A stretch of 64,000 bases of DNA, from contig CM073536.1 in NCBI GenBank assembly GCA_037074615.1, forward strand, positions 9,801,001 to 9,865,000, given 5' to 3'. The notes below the pieces were generated by a model, which did no database searches, was not told where the DNA came from, and saw only the letters and a program-made list of their open reading frames with translations. Numbering within the stretch: position 1 is the first letter of the stretch; each line of letters starts with the position of its first letter. Positions 11,849 to 22,732 of this stretch are shown one piece after another. The stretch is from Leucaena leucocephala. Taxonomy: Eukaryota; Streptophyta; Magnoliopsida; Fabales; Fabaceae. The translations under genes and the position numbers were made by a program.

Positions 11849-12937
11849 ATGTCGAATCTTACAAAACTTGAGTTTGTAGCTCTTGACATTACTGGAAAGA
11901 ATTATCTATCCTGGATACTAGATACAGAAATCCATCTAGATGCTATGGGTTTAAGACACATTATCAAGGATGACAATCAGGAATCTAACAAAGACAAAGC
12001 AAAAGCAATGATCTTTCTCCGCCACCACCTAGATGAAGGACTAAAAACTGAGCATTTAACTGTCAAGGACCCACTTATTCTTTGGAACAACATAAAAGAA
12101 AGGTATGACCACCAGAAAACTGTGATTCTTCCAAAAGCTTGTTATGACTGGATGCATTTACGTTTGTAAGATTTTAAATCAGTCAGTGAATATAATTATG
12201 CACTATTTAGAATTAGTTCTTAACTGAAACTATGTGGAGAAAAAATTACTGATGATGACATGTTAGAAAGAACATTCTCCACATTTCATGCATCCAATGT
12301 GCTCTTGCAATAACAATATCGTGAAAAAGGTTTCAAAAAGTATTCTGAACTGATTTCTTGCCTTTTGGTGGCTGAACAAAATAATGAGCTTTTAATGAGA
12401 AATCATGAATCCCGTCCAACTGGCTCTACTGCATTCCCAGAAGTGAATGTAGTAACAAATGAATCATCCCGTGGTCGGGGACATGGACATGGACATGGAC
12501 ATGGACATGGACATGGACATGGACGCGGACGCGGACGCTGTCGTGGCTATATACGAGGCCATGGTCAACATGGTCGTGGTTCCCACTCAAGGTGGGAAAA
12601 CAATTATGATAACCACAAAAAGGAAACTAGTGGGAATGATAATTATATTGAAAATTTATGTCATCATTGTGGTGGCAAAGGTCATTGGGCTCATACTTGT
12701 CGTACACCAAGATATTTGGTTGAATTATCTCAAGAATCGATCAAAAGGAAAAATAAAAATAAAGGCAAAGAGCCAAAGATAGAAATAACTTTTGCTAGGG
12801 AAGAAAGTGATTCTAATTATGGCAACATGGATGTGACTCATTTAGATGTTGCTGATTTCTTTGCCGATCCTAACAGAAGAATTGATTACCTAATTGGTGA
12901 TGGGAGTGTCCAAAAAAAACTAACTAAATTTTTATGA
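11849..12937 (+). pseudogene. Copia gag with zinc knuckle, interrupted
   Basis: Capsid-like gag of the UBN2/retrotransposon-gag type followed by a nucleocapsid. It opens MSNLTKLEFVALDITGKNY and LSWILDTEIHL. After three in-frame stops (about 12167-12320) it resumes in the same frame with an RG/GH-rich basic stretch from an expanded GGACAT hexanucleotide (about 12478-12522) and the knuckle CHHCGGKGHWAHTC (CX2CX4HX4C) near 12659-12702. Gag packages element RNA in virus-like particles. The three stops sit where related proteins have glutamine, consistent with C-to-T change. Confidence 0.85.
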
Positions 12938-13049
12938 TTATGTGTGTTTTCTTTTTGATATAATGAAGTTATTTCTCTCAATAAATAAAATTATAAGTAT
13001 TTCTTTTCATTAATTCTTTTGTGTTTCTTTTGCTATGTTCCTGTTAATG

Positions 13050-16000
13050 AAGAATGGCACTCATTGACATTAATAAAGAAGATTTGTGTCTCGTTGATAG
13101 TGCAACAACTCATACAATATTCAGAAATGCAAAATAATTTTTATCTTTGGTAATGCGAGAAGCAAAATGTCCAGACCATATCTGGAAGTATAAAGATGAT
13201 TGAGGGGTTTGGAAGAGCTAATATATTGTTACCTGGAGGAACACAATTATACATTGATAGTGCATTTTATTCCTCCAAATCTAATAGGAATTTGTTGAGT
13301 TGCAAGGACATCCGCAGAAATGGATACCATATTGAAATAACAAATAGAGAAAAGCAGGAATATCTTGTTATCACAGATATGATTTCTGGTAAAAAAATGC
13401 ACACTGGAAAAATTCCCTGCTCTTTCCTCTGGAATGTACTACATATTTATTAGTACAATTGAAACACATGCTATTGCAAACCAGAAGTTTGCAAGTGAGA
13501 ATAAATTTAATATTTGGCATGACCGGTTAGGCCATCCTGGGACAATAATGATGCGAAGAATAATTGAGAATTCATGTGGACATTCGTTGGGAAGAGAATC
13601 AATTCCACAATACCATATTTTCTCATGTGCTGCATGTTCTGAAGGAAAATTAATTATTAGACCCTCATCGATAAAAATAAAAAGTGAGTCTCTCACTTTT
13701 CTAGAACGTATACGGGGAGATATTTATGGGCCGATACACCCACCATGTGGGCCATTTAGATATTTTATGCTTCTAATTGATGCATCAACAAGATGGTCAC
13801 ATATTTGCTTATTATCTTCTCGTAACCTGGCGTTTGCGAGATTACTTGCTCAATTAATTAGATTGAGAGCACATTTTTCAAATTATCCTATTAAAAAAAT
13901 ATGTCTAGATAATGCTGGTGAATTTACTTCACAAGCTTTCAATGAGTATTGTATGTCTCTGGGAATCGATGTTGAACATTGTAGCACATGTTCATACACA
14001 AAATGGTCTTGTAGAATCATTAATTAAACGTTTGTAGTTGATTGCAAGACCATTGCTTATGAAATCAAATCTCCCAATATCTACTTGGGGACATGCAATT
14101 TTACATGCAGCGATGTTAATTCGTATCAGGCCAACTAATTATCTTAAGGCCTCCCTTTTACAAATGGTTTTTGGTCAGGAGCCAAATATTTCCCATCTAA
14201 GGACTTTTGGATGTGCGGTATATGTTCCGATTGCTCCACCACAACGTACTAAAATGGGTCCTCAAAGAAGGATGGGAATATATGTTAGATATGAATCTCC
14301 TTTTATAAGAAAATATTTAGAGCCAACAACAGGAGATTTATTTATGGCTCGATTTGCTGATTGTCATTTTGACGAATCAAATTTTCCAACATTAGGGGGA
14401 GAAAATAAACAGTTGAAAAATAAAGTTAGTTGGAATGAATTATCATTATCCCATCTTGATCCTCGTACAAAACAATGTGAGCTAGAAGTTCAAAAGATAA
14501 TTCATTTACAAAGTTTAGCCAATCAATTGCCAGACGCATTCACTGACCCCAAGAAAGTGACCAAGTCACATGTTCCAGCTGCGAATGCTCCTATCAGAAT
14601 TGATGTCCCTATTGGACAATCTACAGATACAAATGGATCAAAAGCAAGCTTGAAGCGTAGAAGGCCCATCGGTTCCAAAGATAAAAATCCTCGAAAAAGA
14701 AAAGGAGCTATAAATATAGATGGCCAGGTCGAAGATATTCAACAAAATTTAGTGACTCCAGAAGAGTCATTTGACAACACTAATGTCTCAATTTTGAGAG
14801 ACATTCAGGTACTTGAAATATATGAAAATAATGAGATCTCAATAAATTATGTTGTCAATAGAATACGATAGGATCGAGATAAAGTCAACGTTGACGATAT
14901 TTTCGCATATAATGTAGCGCTTGATGTAATAAATGATGATGAGGATCATGAACCAAGATCTATTAGCGAGTGCAAACAAAGAGATGATTGGTCAAAATGG
15001 AAAGACACAATTGAGGCTGAATTAAAATTATTAGAAAAATGAAAAGTTTTTGGCCCTGTAGTTCTTACACCTGAAGATGTAAAACCAGTTGGATATAAAT
15101 GGGGTTTTTTGAGAAAACAAAATGAAAATGGTGAAATAGTAAGATATAAAGCACGACTTATTGCTCAAGGATTTACACAAAGACCTGGTATTGATTTTAT
15201 AGAAACATACTCACCAGTGGTGGATGCAACTACTTTTCGATATCTAATTAGTCTGGCAGTAAAAGAAGGCCTTGATTTGCGTCTAATAGATATTGTTACA
15301 TCCTATTTGTATGGCTCACTTGACAATGACATTTATATGAGTCTCCCTGATGGATTTGAGTTACCAAAAATATATAATTCAAGTTCTTGAGAACGGTACT
15401 CAATTAAGTTAAATAAGTCTTTATATGGATTAAAGCAATCAGGGCGCATGTGATATAATCGACTTAGTGAATATCTATTAAAAGAATGATATAAGAATGA
15501 TCAGATATGTCCATGCATTTTTATAAAAAGATCTGGAAATGAATTTGCTATAATTGCTATTTATGTCGATAACATAAATATCATTAGAACTCCTGAAGAG
15601 ATTTCCAAAGCGGTGAATTGCTTAAAGAAAGAGTTTGAAATGAAGGACCTGGGAAGAACAAAATTTTACCTTGGACTACAAATTGAACATCTGAAAAATA
15701 GGATCTTCGTGTGTCAAGAAACTTACACGAGAAAAGTCTTAAAATGTTTTTATATGGATAAATCACATCCATTATGCACTCCGATGATTGTAAGATCTCT
15801 GGAGAAAGATAAAGATCCCTTTAGACCTCAAGAAGATGATGAAGAACTACTTGGCCCAGAAGTGCCTTATCTTAGTGCAATTGGTGCGCTTATGTATCTT
15901 TGCTAGTCACACACGACCAGATATATCATTTGCTGTTAACTTATTAGCAAGATATAGTTCTTCACCAACACGAAGACATTGGAATGGGGTTAAGCACATT

Positions 16001-16538
16001 CTTCGTCACTTGAATGGTACTATGGATATGGGATTATTTTATTCAAATGAACATAAGACTGACTTTGTCGGATATGCTGATGCTAGATTTTAGTCTGATC
16101 CACATATTAGTAGATCACAAACAGGGTATTTCATGGCGATCAATGAAACAAACCATATCAGCCACATCATCTAATCATGCAGAAATAATAGCGATACATG
16201 AAGCAAGTCAAAAATGTGTATGGTTAAGATTGATAATACATCATATACGTACTACTTGTGGATTGTCATCTAGTAAAATGATCCCAACAGTTCTATATGA
16301 AGATAATACTGCATATATTACCCAACTAAAAGAAGGGTACATCAAAGGAGACAGGACAAAACATATTTCTACAAAATTCTTTTTCACACATGATCTTCAA
16401 AAGAATGGTGAGATTAATATCCAGCAAATCCGGTCTAAAGAAAATCTAGCAGATTTGTTCACCAAGTCACTTCCAGCAACAATATTTGAGAAGCTCATAC
16501 ATGATATCGAACTTCGCATATTTAGAGATATCAATTGA
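13050..16538 (+). pseudogene. Copia pol (PR-INT-RT-RH), frameshifted
   Basis: The protease signature VDSATTHT lies near 13093. GAG-pre-integrase has WHDRLGHPG (near 13516). The integrase core has GDIYGP and LDNAGEF, then AMLIRIRPTNYLKASLLQMV and FGQEP. RT begins near 15040 with KPVGYKWGF, YKARLIAQGFTQRPGIDF and ETYSPV, then LNKSLYGLKQSG. RNase H has LYEDNTAYI, KGDRTKHI and ENLADLFTKSLP (to 16538). The RT active site is YVDN where YVDD is expected. Frames change near 13430, 13985, 15900 and 16090 and several stops interrupt the reading, so no working polyprotein can be made. Confidence 0.9.
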
Positions 16539-16547
16539 CGTTACAAA

Positions 16548-16760
16548 AAGGGGGAGTCGATACACGCTGTACTCTTTTTCCCTTGTCTGAGGTTTTGTCC
16601 CACTGGGTTTTTCTAGCAAGGTTTTTAATGAGGCAGCTCTGTAAGTGTATCAATTAATTGTGTACTCTTTTTCTTTTACTAGATTTTTATCCCACAGGGT
16701 TTTTTCTAGTTAAAGTTTTTTAATGAGGCACATTATTAAAGAATGGACATCTAAGGGGGA
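16548..16760 (+). other. Copia 3' untranslated region with duplicated block and polypurine tract
   Basis: AAAAAGGGGGAGTCG follows the end of pol. A block containing GTACTCTTTTTC, TTTTATCCCACAGGGTTTTT and TTTTTAATGAGGCA is then present twice in tandem (about 16569-16640 and 16661-16735). The true polypurine tract AAGGGGGAG is at 16753-16761, immediately before the LTR. The first purine run looks like a second, displaced copy. Confidence 0.75.
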
Positions 16761-16761
16761 G

Positions 16762-17055
16762 TGTTATGAATATTAGAATATAGATGTCCATCTCCATCTC
16801 CCTCTTCCTCTTCAAATTTCCTAGGTCATTATTCCTCCATTAATTACTAGACTCTTCATTACTCCTCCATTAATTACTAGACTCTTTATTATTTCCCCAT
16901 TAATTACTAGACTCTTCATCTTCAACTTCTATGCCTATAAATAGGGCATGCCATTTGTGTTGTAAGGTTAAGGAAAAATAATATAATATATACTTCTATC
17001 ATTTTCTTGTCTCCATCTTTTCTCTCTTTCTAATCTTATTATTAGTTTTATAACA
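16762..17055 (+). repeat. 3' LTR of the Copia element
   Basis: It runs TGTTATGAATATT to TTTTATAACA, the same length as the 5' LTR and colinear with it, including the TATA box and the repeated TTAATTACTAGACTC units. The target duplication AATAT follows. Confidence 0.95.
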
Positions 17056-17085
17056 AATATTAAAAATTAGAGGAGTGTTATATAA

Positions 17086-18765
17086 TCAATTTTAAACTAA
17101 AATTGGAGAGGGGCTGCGCGAACGCATTCCCCCATTACCACAAATTATGACATAGGCTCTCCCACTTAAGGAGACCTTAGGGTGATACCCCTCCAAAGTG
17201 CAATGGAGGTCATCACGCTAGGCCATGAGCCTTATTGATCGCCCATTGACCCCGTCCAGGTAAGTATGTTTAAACTGTAGCCTTCCCTTTCTTTTAATAG
17301 TCTTAGCCTCCTTTTTTATTCATCTTAGTAGCCCGATGTGTGACTTCTATGCATTAGAAAGAGCATGAATTGGGCCTTTCTATTTTCGTTGCTCTTGAAT
17401 TACTTCTATTGTTTGGTGGCTGCTTTTCGTTATCTTCAAGACTCTGTTTCAGATTGGAGAGAAAGAATGATGGGTAGAACCTAATCCTCATCTCAATCGC
17501 TTTTTCCTTCTTTTTGAACTAAAAAACGTGTCAGGTTTTGTATTTAAAACAAAATCTTAAGTTATATAAGCCAAAGATTTATAAAGAAGCTAGGTACCGT
17601 GGTCGATTCTTTTTGGTGAAGAGAAATCTGAGTAAGTAGATGTAAACTTCAATTCAGAAGAGCTGATTGAGGTTTCGAATCCTCTCCTTATTGCTGGAAA
17701 AGAGGCTTGAGAAAGGTAGAGCTATAATGTGCCTGTCTTGAAGCTACAAGTTTGATTACTATGGATTCTGATGAAACACGTCCATATAATGATGTTACTG
17801 AAGAGGTTCTAGGATGTTGGTAAGTAGAGAATGGAAAGTTTCCATATAGAGTACTTTATACACAGGAAATTTAATTATTTTTTGAATTAAAAGAGCAAAT
17901 ACTAACGGTCTAAAATTATAAATAAGATCAAATCTGCGATATTCTATTTATAGTGTAGCTTTCAATCACTAGGTTATAAGGTCATTAGTTGGGAAGCTAA
18001 TTATTGATTTTTCCACCTTTGATTAATCTCCAACTTCTCGGTAGAAGATGATGAATGATGAAAGATGATCTATTGTGAGAGATGACTAATTATATCCTTG
18101 TTTTATTTTATTGATAAAGTATACAATTTCTATTAAAAAAGAAATTATGAAGGAATATAATGAGAGGGATTTTACAGTATTTATCTTCATTTCCTTGTTA
18201 CATATTTCATACCAATGTATATCTTATTACTGGAAATTATTTGGGTACTTATTGTCCAATCAAAATAAAAAAATGTAGATTTTAAATTAAAGTTAAGTTA
18301 ATAATACTAATAATAATGATTAATTATAGAATAAATATTCATAAAAATCTACTAATTCTAATTTAATTCGAATAAATTACCTTTAACATATAAGAGTAAG
18401 TACATGAGTTTTTCTAATCCTCTAGAAATTTCAGTCTCATATTTACCCTGATTGATTCCAAAATATACCAAAGTAAAACAACTTTTATCTTCAAATAAAA
18501 AATCTTTCAAATCATTATATTTTCCCATATATTAAAAATATTGAATTAATAAAATACATACATGTAAGCATTTCACTATATTAACAAATCCTTTTTATCT
18601 TATATTTGAATCATGCTATTGACGATTTTATATATCTTGCATCCTGTAAAAATATGGGATATATTCGAAAAGAGACAGATTGAAATTACCATGTCCCAAC
18701 AAAGTCTTCAACCCAAACTAGAAAGATCGAGTTAGATCACCCCTAAAACTACGTACGCGCTTTTG
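17086..18765. repeat. Duplicated segment, copy 1
   Basis: Colinear with 28272-30991. Shared landmarks in order are GGGGCTGCGC, CATGAGCCTTATTGAT, GTAAGTATG, CCTCCTTTTTTATTCAT, GGTCAGGTTTTGTATTTAAAAC-type text, GGTACCGTGGTC, CCATATAATGATGTTA, GATGTTGGTAAGTAGAGAATGG, TATCCTTGTTTTATTTTATTG, ACATATTTCAT and AGATCACCCCTAAAACTA. It has no coding potential that I recognise. Unlike copy 2 it lacks the SINE and the 29.4-kb MITE, so it is closer to the ancestral form. Confidence 0.8.
17095..17270 (-). repeat. Possible SINE-like unit in the duplicated segment
   Basis: On the minus strand it reads from GGGTCAATGGGCG through GGCCTAGCGTGATGACCTCC and GGTATCACCCTAAGGTC to GCGCAGCCCC. The end word and the spacing of the two tRNA-like boxes suggest a pol III-derived repeat, but the boxes are poor matches. 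It recurs at 28280-28455, by duplication of the larger segment. Confidence 0.3.
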
Positions 18766-18792
18766 ATGGAATACATGAAAACTCATATAGGG

Positions 18793-19317
18793 CCTATTTG
18801 GTTTTCATCAGGTTTTAAAAAGGTTTTTAGCCCAAATCTCAGTTTAGAGAAATTTTAAAACAAACAGCTATATTTGTCAAAACCTCAGTTTGGACTAAAT
18901 CATGGTTTCAGATAAGTTGGTCAGAGTAGCTTTTGAAACAGTAAAACACTTTTCAACTACTCAATTACTATTTTACCCCTACTTTTTCTTACACCTTCTC
19001 TCCTCTCTCTTCCATCTTTTCAACTCTCTCTCTTCTATCTTTTCCACTATCTCTCCTCTCTCCTCTATTTTTTACACCCTCTCTTCTCTCTTCTCTCTCA
19101 TCTATCTTTTTACCCTCTCTCCTCTCTCATCTCTCATACATATCATTTTTAATAATTTTTCAATTACAAAACCCCTTTTTATAACAACTATCCAAACACT
19201 CATTTATCCAAAACCACTTTTTTTCATAATCTCTTTTCTAAAAGCCCTTTTTCTATAAGCTGTCCATAAACTCGTTTTTTTCATAAGCTCATTTTTTAAA
19301 TTTTATCCAAACACACA
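18793..19317. mobile_element. Pyrimidine-rich MITE-like element, copy 2 of 4
   Basis: Starts near TATTTGGTTTTCATC and ends ATCCAAACACACAT. It has the same internal order as copies at 1226, 43316 and 51863: AGTTTGGACTAAATCATGGT, AACAGTAAAACACTTTTC, ATTACTATTTTACCC, a long CTCTC tract (about 18995-19135), then repeated TTTTCATAA and CTAAAA words. The 118-codon ORF across the tract is low-complexity and unlikely to be a gene. Confidence 0.7.
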
Positions 19318-19389
19318 TAAAAGGAAATCTATCTTGCTTTTATATTTTATCACACTATATTTTTTTACTTTATTTAGCAAGTGGGTTGT

Positions 19390-19608
19390 TTAATCAGTAC
19401 ATGTATTAAATGGGAAGGAGCAAGGTGGGAATATTATATTAGCCTATAAATAGGTATTGATAGCATTTGCATCTCAGACTAGAATGAATGAAATATTTTT
19501 ATGGCTTAGTTGCGCCCCCCCCCCCCCCAAACTTTTGATGGCTCTGTTTCTACCTCTCTTCCTTTATGTTTGCATTTGTACAATTGTGTGTGAGTGTGTG
19601 CTGAATCA
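19390..19608 (+). repeat. Probable LTR end of an old LTR retrotransposon
   Basis: A TATA box (CCTATAAATAGG) at 19442-19453 is followed after about 155 bp by TGAATCA and then a primer-binding-like site. That is the layout of an LTR 3' half. A run of 17 or so cytosines occurs near 19507. No partner LTR was found downstream, so the left boundary is only a guess. Confidence 0.45.
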
Positions 19609-19611
19609 GTT

Positions 19612-19623
19612 TGGTATTAGGGC
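19612..19623 (+). other. Degraded primer-binding site
   Basis: TGGTATTAGGGC matches the plant consensus TGGTATCAGAGC (initiator methionine tRNA) at 10 of 12 bases and lies 3 bp after the probable LTR end. It supports the start of a retrotransposon whose gag follows at 20105. Confidence 0.55.
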
Positions 19624-20104
19624 AAGGCTCTGCATGCTCCTAGGTTGCTACCATGCCGGAAAACCATGAAAAAACTCATTGGAAAGCCCTACACTCTATT
19701 TTTGCCACTGTCAAAGCCAAACAGGCTAGTTCTCGATATTAAATCACAAAACTAGCATCACCGCCATATGCGCAATAACGAAATCAGCCAAAACCCCGCG
19801 CATCGCCGCCGCATGCGTGCCTCCACACGCCAACGAAGCAACCTATGTATGGGCTTCACGCACACCACACACCGCCACACTTTGTCCACGTGTTGTTCAT
19901 ACAATAGCTCCAGAATTTGGTTTTCTACAATTTTCTAAGCTGTGCTGCGAGGTTTCTTCCATTTTGGCTCATCCCAAATGCGAGAATAATCATTTTAAAG
20001 CTTCATTTGGGGTAAATTTCAAACTTTTTTCTCTTAATACTTTGTTGGACTCATAAAGAATATGTGGACTGACAAATTATTGAGATGGGTGGACAAACTA
20101 CTAG

Positions 20105-20480
20105 GTGGACTGGAAAATTGATGGGGTGAGTGAGACAATGAATAGTAGGTATGAGGAACTCATGAATGCAATTGAATTAAGGAATAGGAAACAAACAAGA
20201 AAGATCATAGAAGGAATTCTAGAAAGGCCTAAGGATAGAATAGAGTCAAGATATATGAGAGAGCAAACCCATGTCCCTAATCAATCTAGGGTTATCTCTC
20301 TCAAGTTCGGTCAATCTTTTGGAGCAAAAAGCGATGGGCCTAGGAGACCACATTCTCATGAGTTTACTAATCATAATCAATTTGAGGGTATTGATGACAC
20401 TTAGGATGATCAAGACCATCATTATAGGCCATATGAACCAATCAATAGTAATGGTCATAAAAACTTCATAACGATGCTCA
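20105..20480 (+). pseudogene. Retrotransposon gag relic, 5' part
   Basis: An ORF of 99 codons, rich in charged residues (MDWKIDGVSETMNSRYEELM, then a basic stretch), with the length and composition of the N-terminal spacer of plant Ty3/gypsy-type gag. A stop at 20402 is followed by more of the same composition up to the CACTA terminus at 20481. The matching gag core resumes after the CACTA element at 26587, so the two parts are read as one gene split by insertion. Confidence 0.55.
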
Positions 20481-21022
20481 CACTACAAAAAAATTGACTT
20501 TCAGCGAAGACAAAAGTCGCCGCTGAAAGGGCAAAGGTCGCCGCTAAATACTTTTAGCGGCGATATTTTGTCGCCGCAAAGTCGTCGCCTATGAGACTGT
20601 CGCCTATTATCATTAATTGTCGCCGCTAAAATCCCAAAATCAGCGGCGACAGTTTGTCGCCGCTTAAAGTCCAGAATCGGCGGTGACAGTTTGTCGCCGC
20701 TGAAACACCAGAATCAGCGACGACATATTGTCGCCGCTGAAAGTGTTTTCTGCGGCGACGTCTCTGTCGCCGCCTAAAGAGCATTAGGCGGTGACAAAAC
20801 TGTCGCCGCCTAAAGTTAATATTATTTTTTAAATTTTTTTATATAATTTCTGTTATATGAAAAAATATAATTTAATAATAAATAATAAATAATAAATAAC
20901 TAAATAAACCAAAATCTAATAACATTGATAAATATTTTGATCATCGTATACAATATCAAATTACTTCAATTACTTAAACATATTTAAAATTAAAATAAAA
21001 TTATTTAGTTTATACATAAATT

Positions 21023-22732
21023 TTATATAGAAGGACCAATACTATGACTAGAAGTAAGCGCATGTTGTTGCCCCTTCTGCATCAAGGCAGCGAATTGAGC
21101 TTGTATCCTTTGCTCCATTTGTTCCATTAGTCTTTGCTCGAATTGCACACGCTCTTGTTGTATCTTTTCACGCTCTTCTTCCATCTTTACACGCTCAGCC
21201 TCCATTTTTTCTCTCTCCTCTTGAAATTTTTTATCAAACTCTTCCTGTAATTGGGCACACACACTCTCAACAACTGAACTATCTATAGATTAAGGGCGAT
21301 TTCTCTTCCTTGAAGGCTCCGCTCCATACCCTTTCCCTCTTACATACCCTGACCTCTCACCAAGAACTGTCATCAATATTTTCTCTGACGTCATTCGAGC
21401 GTCACTCTCTAAATCTTGGTCTTGTTGTTGAGAAAGCTCGTGCATACGACTCTATAATAAAAACATATAAAACTATTAAATTAAAAATAAAACTAATTCA
21501 AAATAAAATATTAAACAACATTGCGTATATGAAGCTGTTCAGAGTGTGCGTCAGCCCATACTACTTGTCCATCTAATGTCTTCCTAGTATGCATTATCTC
21601 CCACAACTGGTCAGGAGGGATAGGTTGTCCAGTAGTAGGATCTCTCTATAAAATAATAACATACAAGAAAATACAAAGAATAGATCTTACAATAAAAAAA
21701 AGGATTGAAAATTTAAATTATAGTGGTGATAGATTGAATTTACTGTAGCATATTCAATCTCTGCAAATAATCGAGGACCACAAGTATATTTAATCATTTG
21801 TTTTTCTCAATTTATCGTGTTTCTTGTACTTTTGTTCTACAACAAAATGTAGTAAGTACTAAGAATTTAATAATTAAAACAAAAAATATAATTTATTTAG
21901 AAGGATAGTGAGATACCTTAAATATGTCAGATTTAAAATATATTAATAACCACTCTCAATCTTGAAAACTAATAGTTTGAGGAGGATCAACCAACCTATC
22001 CTCATCAGTCTCATATTTCTTGTAGTGAAAGTGCAGATTGTTCTTCCAATTTCTGAATGCATTTTGTAAAATAATTGATATAGCTATATGAAACTTTTCT
22101 TCAGTAATTACATCAGCAGGTTCAAATTTATCCTGAAACAAATAATCATAAACACTTTATACAATGATATAAATAAACTAAAATAAGTATAAAAAATTGA
22201 AATAAATAATACCTTTATTTTTAAAATCATATCATGACCATATTTTTCAAAAATATTCTTCCAGCTACCTCCACCATCCCTGAAAGAGACTGTGGTTCTA
22301 AGAGTTAAACCACAATAATTAGAGAAATCTCTTGCTTCTGAACCGATTGCTCTTGACATGGAATCTGAAAATTTGACTCGAATATTTGCTCCTTGTGCAG
22401 TTCTCAAATTAACGTTAATAGACTTATAAACTCATCTTCTCTTGTTGATTGCAGTAAAAGAGCCTATCATTCAAATTTAATTAGAACAATTAAACGTTAC
22501 ATGCGATGTAAATCAATTATTATAAATTTGAAACAAACTTACATGCACTACTATTTTGAGTATGGAGAGTAGTAGGAGAGTTGATAAGCATTTTCTTAAG
22601 TTGCTGTTGCAGTGATAGCGGTGACATAACAGGTCTTGATTGAGGTGTAGAGCATGTACCTCTACTATTTGTATTGTCATTAGATGTAACAGAAATACTT
22701 TTCCCACCTCGACCTCTTTTTAATACTGACAT
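21023..22732 (-). pseudogene. CACTA TNPA-like (Transposase_24 family) gene, near-complete
   Basis: Exon blocks run right to left. 22732 to about 22552 begins MSVLKRGRGGKSISV. About 22430-22213 has SRAIGSEARDFSNYCGL and GGSWKNIFEKYGHD. About 22137-21917 has DKFEPAD and FRNWKNNLHFHYKKYETDE. About 21842-21742 has EKQMIKYTCGPRLFAEIEYA, the NKANR/GSRSFA-type motif. About 21650-21530 has RDPTTGQPIPPDQLWEIMHT. About 21462-21023 has VLGERSGYVRGKGYG and a long glutamate/glutamine-rich coiled coil. The SGYVRGxGxG and W-x-K-x-x-L signatures fit plant En/Spm accessory proteins that bind subterminal repeats. One in-frame TAA occurs at about 21291, just before the coiled coil, and another may lie in the block with the EKQM motif. 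Otherwise it is well preserved. Confidence 0.75.

Larger units (their letters stand above)
11376..17055 (+). mobile_element. Copia LTR retrotransposon, both LTRs, coding-dead
   Basis: A 5.7-kb element bounded by two 294-bp LTRs and flanked by the 5-bp duplication AATAT (11371-11375 and 17056-17060). It has a primer-binding site, gag, protease, integrase, reverse transcriptase and RNase H in Copia order, and a polypurine tract before the 3' LTR. By hand count the LTRs differ at about 12 of 294 positions, so insertion was fairly recent. The polyprotein is broken by many stops and at least four frame changes. The element sits directly left of duplicated-segment copy 1. Confidence 0.95.

Noticed and set aside
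18902..19258. 118-codon plus-strand ORF rich in Leu, Ser and Phe
   Set aside because: It runs across the CTCTC tract of a four-copy MITE-like family. The other copies have similar short ORFs, so it is low-complexity and not a gene.
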